The position numbers and the translations under genes were made by a program. From JBGOUJ01 sp041477005 (lineage in GTDB: Bacteria; Acidobacteriota; Terriglobia; Bryobacterales; JACQDG01): 24,660 nucleotides of DNA. The stretch lies in contig JBGOUJ010000035.1 of the NCBI GenBank assembly GCA_041477005.1, positions 1-24,660 of the forward strand. Direction: 5' to 3'. A model generated the notes under the pieces. That model searched no databases, was not told where the DNA came from, and saw nothing but the letters and a program-made list of their open reading frames with translations. Of the stretch, positions 12,424-19,252 are shown piece after piece (within the stretch, counting starts at the first letter, position 1; the number at the start of each line of letters is the position of its first letter).

Positions 12424-14076
12424 TTAAAGAAGAAGTCCCGATGCAGGCGCTCCGAGTCTCTTCTCTCCCCGTCTCCCCGTCCGGCTTTCCGGCGCCGTCT
12501 CCCCCAGGCCCCTCACATCCACCGCCAGCACGACGTAGCCGCGGTCCACCAGTTGCTCGAGCTCGCCGCCCGGCCCCGCCTCAGCCGCCTTGCCCCGATC
12601 ATCCAGAAACAGCACAGCAGGCCTCTTGCCTTCGCCCTTCGGCACGAACACCAGTCCCGGAACGTAGATCCCCGGCTCGGTCTGCAGGACGATCTTTTCG
12701 ATGCGGCGCTCCGTTCGCTCCACGGTCCCCGCCGGCCGCGCACCGAGCAAGACCACCGTGGAGGGCAGATCCAGGAAGCGCCGAATCCGGTCCACCTGCA
12801 CCCGCTGGTTCATCGCCAGCAGCCATTCGCCGGCCCGCTGGCGGTTGATATCGAACACCGTCGTCCCGCCAAGCGAACTGTAGACCTGGCCCGTTTCGGT
12901 CGCCCACAGAGTTTCCGGTTTCTCGAGCGCCCCTTCGCCCACCCTTGCCGGGTGGTCCTTCGCCTCTCCCCAGAAGCGGTCGATAAACTGGTACGCCGAC
13001 CGCCGCATCTCGTCGATAATCCCGTGACGGCCCTGCGCCTCGAGAACCACCACATCGCCCTCCCGGCCGAACAGTTGGTAGCCCCGCCTGAGCTCCTCGA
13101 GCGAGGCGACCGCCGTCGCGAAGCTGTGATCTTCGCTGGCGTTGAGATTGAGCAGGGGACGCGGCGGCACGAGCCACCACTGGTCCCGGCTCCAGATCCG
13201 CGCGAAGACGTTTCCCGGCTGGTTCTGCTCCCCGTCGGCGCCGCCACCCGCGCCCCCCTTTGATGCCGCGCTAACCACCGGGATCGAGATCTTGACCCGT
13301 TCATCCACGGCGCTGATGAACCGGGTCAGCGTTCCGCCCCCCGACCCGCCGATGGACCCAATGCGGTCCTTATCGACCTCCGGTCGGGTCAGCAAGTAGT
13401 CGATGGCCCGCATCCCGTCCCAGACGAAATACCGAGTCAGGGTCTCGCCGATGAGAAAGCACTGTTGCGCGACCAGTGTATGCGCCGTGGTGCCCGATCC
13501 CCCCACCCAGTCCCGTCCGTTCATCGAGTCCAGGTATTCCAGCCTCTCGCCCTGCCCGATCGGATCGTAGACCAGCAGCACGTAGCCGTGCCGCGCCATC
13601 TCCATCCCCAGCCGCTGGTAATCCTCGAAGGTTTTCCCTTCCAGCCAATGGCCGACGGGGGCGATGAAGGCAGGGGAGACGGCAGCGGGCGCTTTCCAGG
13701 CGGGCAGATAAAGGTTGGCCGTCACGTAGAGCCGCGGCTGGCTCTCGAAAATGATCCTCTCGATCCGGTAATCGCCGCGGTCGAGCTTACCCACCACCCG
13801 CGGGTTCAGCGGCGTTGGCCGGGGAAGCCCGCCCAGCAACTCGATGAACCGCTGGCGGGTCCTGGTCTGCCAAGCCCGCAACTGCTCGACCGACTGAATC
13901 GCCGCGATCTCTCCATCTCGGTGGGCCTCGAACGGCGCCGCCGCCCGAGCCAGATACTCCGCCAGCATGGTGTGCCGGTTCGGAACGCTTTCGAGCACGT
14001 CCAGCTCATCGGCCGCCGCTGCCGTCCCCGCCGCCAAGACCAGCGCCGCCGCCCAGCACCTCAACATGGCTGCCAT
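12424..14076 (-). CDS. Secreted acetyl-xylan-esterase-like alpha/beta-hydrolase, N-terminal part of a frameshifted gene
   Basis: The first 550 residues of a two-module alpha/beta-hydrolase. A signal peptide (MLRCWAAALVLAAGTAAAADE) starts the protein. The catalytic module has an oxyanion-side strand VSPAFIAPVGHW, YDPIGQGER at 170-178, the nucleophile elbow GGSGGG with Ser245, and a likely acid and base in LNASEDHSF and GRHGIIDEM. A linker leads to a second module beginning RRIEKIVLQTEPGIYVPGL, which runs to DVRGLGETAPE before the frame is lost and stops at 12424-12426. The start at 14076 begins one base after the stop of the phosphatase gene; a second ATG at 14067 is possible. Related proteins in Acidobacteriota and Planctomycetota are annotated as acetylxylan esterases; the substrate is not proven. 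Without the second-module end it may be non-functional. Confidence 0.8.
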   Translation of the reverse strand: MAAMLRCWAAALVLAAGTAAAADELDVLESVPNRHTMLAEYLARAAAPFEAHRDGEIAAIQSVEQLRAWQTRTRQRFIELLGGLPRPTPLNPRVVGKLDRGDYRIERIIFESQPRLYVTANLYLPAWKAPAAVSPAFIAPVGHWLEGKTFEDYQRLGMEMARHGYVLLVYDPIGQGERLEYLDSMNGRDWVGGSGTTAHTLVAQQCFLIGETLTRYFVWDGMRAIDYLLTRPEVDKDRIGSIGGSGGGTLTRFISAVDERVKISIPVVSAASKGGAGGGADGEQNQPGNVFARIWSRDQWWLVPPRPLLNLNASEDHSFATAVASLEELRRGYQLFGREGDVVVLEAQGRHGIIDEMRRSAYQFIDRFWGEAKDHPARVGEGALEKPETLWATETGQVYSSLGGTTVFDINRQRAGEWLLAMNQRVQVDRIRRFLDLPSTVVLLGARPAGTVERTERRIEKIVLQTEPGIYVPGLVFVPKGEGKRPAVLFLDDRGKAAEAGPGGELEQLVDRGYVVLAVDVRGLGETAPESRTGRRGEKRLGAPASGLLL

Positions 14077-14077
14077 T

Positions 14078-14848
14078 CTACACCCCGGCTCCCAGGAACC
14101 GGCGCAATTCCTGTTCGAGCGCCGGAACGCACGCCGCGCAGTTGCCGCCATAAATGCTGCTGCCGCCGTCGAAGTTGAAGAACCGCCCCCCAGCCTCCTC
14201 GATAATGACCTTGGGCGCCGCCAGGTCCCACGCCTTCACCACCGGCTCGATCCACACCTCGGCCTTCCCGGAGGCCACAAGCATGGCGTCCAGGCAGCCC
14301 CCCAGGCTACGCACCGCCCAGAACCCCTTCATCCACTCCAGCAGACCCGCCGCGAAGGGCCGGCCGGAAAGATTGTTCAGTCCGCTCGGGCACAGGACCG
14401 CTTGGTCCACCCGCGTGATCGACGAGATCCGGATTCGGTCTTGATTCCGGTAGGCCCCTCCACCCCGCCAGGCGAAATAGGTCTCTCCGAGCGCCGGCAG
14501 GTGGGCCACACCCGCCGCCACCACGCCGTTTTCTTCGAGGCCGATGAGCACCGCCCACAGCGGGTTGCCCCGAACGAAGTCCCGCGTTCCATCGATCGGG
14601 TCGACGATCCAGCGCCGGCCCGAGCGCGATTCCTTGGCGCTGCCTTCCTCCCCGAGAAGTCCGTCGTCCGGGAAGGCTTCCTCCAGCAATCCCGCAATCA
14701 CCCGCTCGCACTCTCGGTCGGCCGGCGTCACCGGCGACCCGTCGCTCTTGGCTTCGGCCGTGAACCCGCGGTCTCGATAACCCAGGGCCACCTCCCCGGC
14801 CCGCTCCGCTGCCGCTCGCGCTTTCTCCAGTTCTTTTTCGAATCCCAT
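14078..14848 (-). CDS. Inositol-monophosphatase-family phosphatase, probably HisN-type histidinol-phosphatase
   Basis: This 256-residue member of the Mg-dependent, Li-sensitive phosphatase superfamily has all metal-site motifs: GEEGS with Glu67/68, WIVDPIDGTRDF at 80-91 (Asp83, Asp86) and AWDLAAP at 206-212 (Asp208). The substrate-side segments DFVRGNPLWAVLIGLEENG and LPALGETYFAWRGGGA, and the ending 'IYGGN', resemble actinobacterial-type HisN, which dephosphorylates histidinol phosphate in histidine synthesis. Inositol-1-phosphatase or 3'-phosphoadenosine phosphatase activity cannot be excluded. The ATG at 14848 matches the family start, but in-frame ATGs at 14887 and 14920 are possible; the extra residues would be Glu/Gln-rich. 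The gene is first in a three-gene operon with the esterase (one base downstream) and the CehA-like enzyme. Confidence 0.85.
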   Translation of the reverse strand: MGFEKELEKARAAAERAGEVALGYRDRGFTAEAKSDGSPVTPADRECERVIAGLLEEAFPDDGLLGEEGSAKESRSGRRWIVDPIDGTRDFVRGNPLWAVLIGLEENGVVAAGVAHLPALGETYFAWRGGGAYRNQDRIRISSITRVDQAVLCPSGLNNLSGRPFAAGLLEWMKGFWAVRSLGGCLDAMLVASGKAEVWIEPVVKAWDLAAPKVIIEEAGGRFFNFDGGSSIYGGNCAACVPALEQELRRFLGAGV

Positions 14849-14914
14849 GCCGCCGATTCTACCCCGCCGGCCCTCTTGCTTCGGCATTTCGGCATCCTGC
14901 TCGGCATCTTGCTC

Positions 14915-14943
14915 TTGCATCGCTTTCCAAAGTGTGGTACAGC
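14915..14943 (+). promoter_or_regulatory. Candidate promoter for the lipoprotein gene
   Basis: TTGCAT (14915-14920) and TACAGC (14938-14943) are 17 bases apart, and TGG precedes the -10 to give an extended form. The predicted start near 14950 leaves a 22-base leader containing the GGAGGAGAG ribosome site. It lies in the 123-base region between divergent genes, overlapping one of the alternative starts of the phosphatase gene on the other strand. Confidence 0.45.
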
Positions 14944-14971
14944 AAGGACCAAACAGAAAAGGAGGAGAGCG

Positions 14972-15838
14972 ATGCTGAGACCACCCGCAGTCCCTCTGCT
15001 TTCGTGCCTCGCGGCGGTGCTTTGCCTGACTTCTTGTTCGACTGGCCCTGCCCCTGCCAAACCCGGCACCCCCGAGTGGTATTGGATGGCGGCCAATGAG
15101 CAGGCTGCGGCCGGTGACCTGGTCAAGACCCAGGAACACCTCGAAAAGGTTGGGCTTTCCGACAACCCCTTTAAGGCGCGGGCGGCGATCTGGCATCTGG
15201 TGATGTCGGGAGGCATGGCTTTGGGCTATAAGGATCTGGCCCAAGCTTACGAGGACGGCAGCACGCTGAGCAAGACGCAGTCGGGCGACTTGCGCCGCCG
15301 GGCCAACGACTGTGTGCGGCTCTCCAAACAATACTGTATGGTTCTGGCCGAGGAACTAGGGCGGCTTCATAAGGAAAGCGCCGACGCTGCCGAGTTTGCC
15401 CTGGAGTTCACCTTCCCGCAGGGCAGCGCGGTTGAGGATACGACGCTGGGCCGCATCCGCAAAGGAACCCTGCCGCCGGCAGAGGAGCTCGCAAAGGCCG
15501 AGCGCTCGGCGATAAAGCGTGGCGTGCTGCTCGCGACCGCCTCGGTGGTCGGCGCCGGCGACGATACGGCCAAGACCTACACCCTGTTCCAGACCAAGCC
15601 GGTCAAAGTTCCCCGCGCCGTCTTCCTGTACGGCATCGCCGACGGCCTGGTCGAGGAATCGAAGATCTTCGACCGCAAGCGGCTGAACGAGCCCGATAAG
15701 AAGAAGCTAGTGCTGCAACTCGCCTCGGACTGCCTCAAGCCGGCTTCCCAAAGCGACGACGCCGCGCTGAAGAAGAAGGCCAAGGCCCTGGGGGAGAAAG
15801 TCGCCAAAGAACAGAAATCCCTGCCCAAGGGAGTCTAG
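14972..15838 (+). CDS. Predicted helical lipoprotein of unknown function
   Basis: This is a 288-residue protein with a lipoprotein signal: a hydrophobic stretch LSCLAAVLCLTSC with lipobox L-T-S-C and the acylated Cys at position 22. The mature protein is predominantly helical and rich in Lys, Asp and Ala, with alternating amphipathic segments (for example PEWYWMAANEQAAAGDLVKT and LAQAYEDGSTL) that hint at tetratricopeptide-like helical pairs, but no repeat consensus is secure. The very Lys-rich C-terminus (about residues 240-288) could bind an acidic partner. GGAGGAGAG at 14961-14969 gives a secure start at 14972. The S41-like gene follows 80 bases downstream with its own promoter. I do not recognise the family; the envelope location is inferred from the signal. 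Confidence 0.8.
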   Translation: MLRPPAVPLLSCLAAVLCLTSCSTGPAPAKPGTPEWYWMAANEQAAAGDLVKTQEHLEKVGLSDNPFKARAAIWHLVMSGGMALGYKDLAQAYEDGSTLSKTQSGDLRRRANDCVRLSKQYCMVLAEELGRLHKESADAAEFALEFTFPQGSAVEDTTLGRIRKGTLPPAEELAKAERSAIKRGVLLATASVVGAGDDTAKTYTLFQTKPVKVPRAVFLYGIADGLVEESKIFDRKRLNEPDKKKLVLQLASDCLKPASQSDDAALKKKAKALGEKVAKEQKSLPKGV

Positions 15839-15882
15839 AGCCCTACGCCTGGATTCCGTGACCGTGAGGCGGCGGTCTCTCG

Positions 15883-15891
15883 TGGTATACT
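15883..15891 (+). promoter_or_regulatory. Extended -10 promoter for the S41-like gene
   Basis: TGG followed by TATACT (15886-15891) is a strong extended -10 box. The best -35 (GTGAGG, 16 bases upstream) matches only half the consensus. The predicted start near 15898 leaves a 21-base leader containing CGGAG at 15905-15909 before the ATG at 15919. Confidence 0.6.
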
Positions 15892-15918
15892 GAAGTCTGC
15901 CGCTCGGAGTCGCTTGCA

Positions 15919-17136
15919 ATGCTTAGCCGTCTCAAGTTCGCCATTGTCCTTTCCTCCACGTTTCTGACCGCGCTGCTGGTCATCGGCGCCCTCATGGGCG
16001 ACAGTTCCTCCGCCGACGGCGCTTATCGCCAGCTCACGGTCTACACCGACGTGCTCTCCCGCATCAAGAGCGACTACGTGGAGGAGCCCGATATCAAGCA
16101 GGTTACGCGCGGCGCCTTGCAGGGCCTGCTCGAATCGCTCGATCCCTACTCCAGCTATCTGACGGCCGAGCAGTACAAGGAGTACGAAAAGCGTAAGAGC
16201 GCACAGGAGGGCAGTTTAGGGCTGGTTGTTTCCAAGCGCGCCGGATACGTATTCATACTGGCTACGCTGCCCGGCTCGCCCGGAGCCAAAGCCAACCTGT
16301 CAACCGGCGACGGCCTGGAGGCGATCGATCGCAAGGCGACCCGGGATCTGCCCCTGCCGCTGATTCAGACCATGCTGAGCGGTCCGGTCGGCAGCAGCGT
16401 CACGCTGGTGTTGCGCCGCGCCCGCCGCGCCGAGGAGCCCCAGGAGCTCACCCTGACCCGCACCGCCGTCAGCATCCCGGCGGTGACCCACAAGCTGCTG
16501 CCCGATAAGGTGGGCTACATCGAGGTGAAAGCGTTGACAGCCGGCAAGGCGGCCGAGGTGGCGCGCGCCGTGCGCGATTTGACGGGCCAGGGCGCGGAGC
16601 GGCTGGTGCTCGATTTGCGCAATGACGCCACCGGCGACGAGCAGGAAGGCATCAAGCTGGCCAACGTGTTCCTCGATAGCGGCCTCCTCGCTTATCTCGA
16701 AGGCCAGAAAGTACCCCGCAAGGATTTCAGCGCCGATCCCCGCCAGGCCGCCGCCGCGAAGCTGCCCCTGGTCGTGATCACCAATCGCGCCACGGCCGGC
16801 CCGGCGGAGCTGGCTGCCGCCGCACTGGTGGATCGCCAGCGGGTCCAGATCGTCGGCGAAAGGACTTTCGGCCTCGGCGCCGAGCAAAAAACCATTCCTA
16901 TGGATGACGGCGCGGCCATCATCCTTTCGGTCGCCAAGTACCACCGTCCTTCCGGCAAGGCGATCCAGGATGGCGGCGTCAGCCCGACGCTGCTGGTCTC
17001 CGAGACCGAAAACGACGCCGGCTCCGATGACGAGACGGCTCCCGTTCCCAACGAGCCTTCCCAGAAGCAGGAAGATGAGCTTCTGAAGAAGGCAATCGAA
17101 GTCGTCAAGGGCGCTTCCCTCCCCGCCGCAGCGTAG
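15919..17136 (+). CDS. S41 (CtpA-like) family protein with degenerate catalytic dyad
   Basis: This is a 405-residue protein with an N-terminal membrane anchor or uncleaved signal (residues 6-26), an S41 N-terminal helical region ending LESLDPYSSYLTAEQY, a PDZ domain (about 97-170, GSLGLVVSKRAGYVFILATL) and an S41 core (about 195-350). Carboxy-terminal processing proteases use a Ser-Lys dyad 25 residues apart. Here the equivalent positions are Gly294 (in NRATAGPAE, normally TASASE) and Leu319 (in RTFGLG, normally TFGKG), exactly 25 apart. Both residues are therefore missing and the protein is probably not a protease. The remaining fold looks intact, and the Glu/Asp-rich C-terminal extension (about 355-390) is probably disordered. 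It may act as a scaffold or regulator of an active protease elsewhere. Confidence 0.87.
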   Translation: MLSRLKFAIVLSSTFLTALLVIGALMGDSSSADGAYRQLTVYTDVLSRIKSDYVEEPDIKQVTRGALQGLLESLDPYSSYLTAEQYKEYEKRKSAQEGSLGLVVSKRAGYVFILATLPGSPGAKANLSTGDGLEAIDRKATRDLPLPLIQTMLSGPVGSSVTLVLRRARRAEEPQELTLTRTAVSIPAVTHKLLPDKVGYIEVKALTAGKAAEVARAVRDLTGQGAERLVLDLRNDATGDEQEGIKLANVFLDSGLLAYLEGQKVPRKDFSADPRQAAAAKLPLVVITNRATAGPAELAAAALVDRQRVQIVGERTFGLGAEQKTIPMDDGAAIILSVAKYHRPSGKAIQDGGVSPTLLVSETENDAGSDDETAPVPNEPSQKQEDELLKKAIEVVKGASLPAAA

Positions 17137-17171
17137 CATCGCGCGGCAGGCGCACCCGGCAGATTTGACTT

Positions 17172-17200
17172 TTGACTTCCGTCGGTCGGGCGGCTATAGT
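17172..17200 (+). promoter_or_regulatory. Sigma-70-type promoter for pgsA
   Basis: TTGACT (17172-17177) and TATAGT (17195-17200) are separated by 17 bases, each one mismatch from consensus. A second TTGACT at 17165-17170 lies one helical half-turn upstream and could be a duplicated -35. The start near 17207 leaves a GC-rich leader of about 69 bases before the ATG of pgsA. Confidence 0.75.
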
Positions 17201-17275
17201 GGTGTGGCAGCCGCCCTCCAGCGCGCGGACATGGGCCCGCCCGCCGCGGCCGGCGAAGGGACCTCGTAAGGGAAT

Positions 17276-17891
<616 letters not shown>

Positions 17892-17908
<17 letters not shown>

Positions 17909-18470
17909 TGCGGCCCGTCGCTGGCTCCTCGATTTGGCCCGTGCCGGGCTGGCCGCCGCCGCCCGGCAGCAGCCCCTTCCCGATTCTCAGCCGCCGCCGG
18001 AACTCTCCCTCACCGATCGCGAGGAGCTGCGACGGCCGCGTGGAGCGTTCGTGAGCCTTCACAAGCAGGGGCAGCTCCGCGGCTGCGTCGGCCACATCGG
18101 TTTCGACGTCCCCCTGTTCCGCCTGGTTCCGGAGATGGCCCGCGCCGCCGCCCGGGAGGATTCGCGCTTTGACCCCATCGGCTCTGACGAGCTCGCCGAT
18201 ATCGACGTCGAGGTTTCCGTTCTCTCCCCGTTTTTTCCGATCCGCCAGGACGAGGTGCTCCCGGGGGTCCACGGCCTGATGGTGCGCCAGGGGGCGCATC
18301 ACGGGCTGCTGCTGCCCCAGGTGGCCTCTTCCCACAACTGGGACTCCGTCCGCTTCCTCCAGGAGACCTGCCGCAAAGCCGGCCTACCCACCGACGCCTG
18401 GCAGCACGGCGCCGAGGTGAAAGCCTTCACCGCTGACATTATCAACGAAAGCCCGGTCCACCCGCTGTAA
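17892..18470 (+). CDS. amrA: AMMECR1-domain protein (AmmeMemoRadiSam system protein A-like)
   Basis: This 192-residue protein has an AMMECR1 domain, identified by GAFVSLHKQGQLRGCVGHI, with its conserved LRGC(V/I)G core, followed by REDSRFDPI, LADIDVEVSVLSPFFPI and a C-terminal HNWDSVRFLQETCRKAGL segment. In many bacteria this domain (AmrA) is fused to or adjacent to a Memo-like AmrB and a radical SAM protein AmrS; neither is next to it here. The molecular role of bacterial AMMECR1 proteins is not settled. The ATG at 17892 overlaps pgsA by 17 bases with GAAAG upstream, so the pair is co-expressed. Longer upstream reading of this frame lies inside pgsA and is not coding. Confidence 0.85.
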
Positions 18471-18512
18471 ACGGATCCAGCCCCTTCCGGCCTGTCCAGG
18501 AGACGACTCGCT

Positions 18513-18683
18513 ATGCGGCAGCGGACATCGGTGGAGGGCCTCCTCTGCGAGGTCAACGGCACCGACCCAGTGACGTTCGCCGTGATTCCGTCACTGACCG
18601 CCGCGGTCGCTTTGCTGGCGAGCTATCTCCCCGCCAGGAGTGCCTCGGGCTTCGATCCCATGGCGGCCTTGTGCCGCGAATGA
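18513..18683 (+). pseudogene. C-terminal remnant of a MacB/FtsX-type (ADOP-like) permease
   Basis: A 56-codon frame ends VNGTDPVTFAVIPSLTAAVALL then ASYLPARSASGFDPMAALCRE and a stop. This is the terminal transmembrane helix and PAR...DPm.AL.xE motif of MacB/FtsX-type permeases, in particular the large duplicated permeases widespread in Acidobacteriota, whose ends read ASYLPAR-A--DPM-ALR-E. Nothing of the rest of an 800-residue permease is upstream: the previous gene stops 42 bases earlier. AGGAGA lies 9 bases before an ATG, so it could be translated, but it is best read as a decayed fragment left by deletion or recombination. Confidence 0.7.
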
Positions 18684-18714
18684 GCGATGGAGACTCGACG
18701 CCCACCGGTCGCGG

Positions 18715-18720
18715 TATCAT
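18715..18720 (+). promoter_or_regulatory. Candidate -10 box for the lipoprotein/GT-C operon
   Basis: TATCAT lies 10 bases before the ATG at 18731 and no Shine-Dalgarno is present. If used, the leader would be about 4 bases, so the message would be almost leaderless. There is no good -35. Confidence 0.3.
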
Positions 18721-18730
18721 CAAATCTCAC

Positions 18731-19252
18731 ATGGTTCGCCGAGCCGGTCTATTCTGCCTCTTCGCTCTGCTGCTGCTTTGCTCCTGCGGGCGTCGCCAGG
18801 CGGTCGCCGAGGCTCCCCTGGTCCAGGAGGAACAGGCGTTCTCCGGCCTTTCTACCCTCCACGTGGCCGATCCCCGCGCCGCGGCCCAGTTGCTGAAAGG
18901 CTTCCACCCGGTGGAGCAGGGCAGTTGGCGCTGGACCCAGAAGCAGTTTGCCGTCGCTCTGAAGGTCCCCACCCCCGGCAAGCCCGCCACCCTGCAATTA
19001 AAATTCGCCCTTCCCGAACCGCTGCTGGCCCGCCTGCGATCCATCACCCTCAGCGCTTCCGTCAACGGCGTCGCTCTCCCCGCCGAGACTTACACCGCCC
19101 CTGGCGACCACGTTTACTCCCACCCTGTCCCCGCGGCCGCCCTGGCCGGCGATGCTGCCCGAGCGGATTTCACGCTGGATAAAGTTTTGCCTCCCAGCAC
19201 CCTCGACAGCCGGGAGCTTGGCATCGTCGTTACGTCCGTAGGTCTCGAATAG
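18731..19252 (+). CDS. Predicted lipoprotein with a C-terminal beta-domain
   Basis: This is a 173-residue protein with a lipoprotein signal (LFCLFALLLLCSC, lipobox L-C-S-C with acylated Cys19; Cys at -2 is unusual). From about residue 75 onwards the protein looks like a beta-sandwich: TLQLKFALPEPLL, ITLSASVNGVALPAETYTA, YSHPVPAAAL, ARADFTLDKVLPP and ELGIVVTSVGLE. The same strand pattern, with ANGVxL and a final G(I/V)(V/I) strand, occurs at the end of the membrane protein encoded next. The ATG at 18731 was chosen over an in-frame GTG at 18671 because the signal starts there and the upstream part overlaps the permease remnant. Its stop overlaps the GTG start of the next gene by one base. The function is unknown. 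Confidence 0.75.
   Translation: MVRRAGLFCLFALLLLCSCGRRQAVAEAPLVQEEQAFSGLSTLHVADPRAAAQLLKGFHPVEQGSWRWTQKQFAVALKVPTPGKPATLQLKFALPEPLLARLRSITLSASVNGVALPAETYTAPGDHVYSHPVPAAALAGDAARADFTLDKVLPPSTLDSRELGIVVTSVGLE

Noticed and set aside
13967..14971. Long upstream extension of the lipoprotein frame
   Set aside because: It covers the phosphatase gene in antisense; the lipoprotein signal and GGAGGAGAG ribosome site define the start at 14972.
14849..15331. 161-residue N-terminal extension of the phosphatase frame
   Set aside because: It is antisense to the lipoprotein gene and the family starts at MGFEKELEKA; only the short extensions to 14887 or 14920 remain possible.
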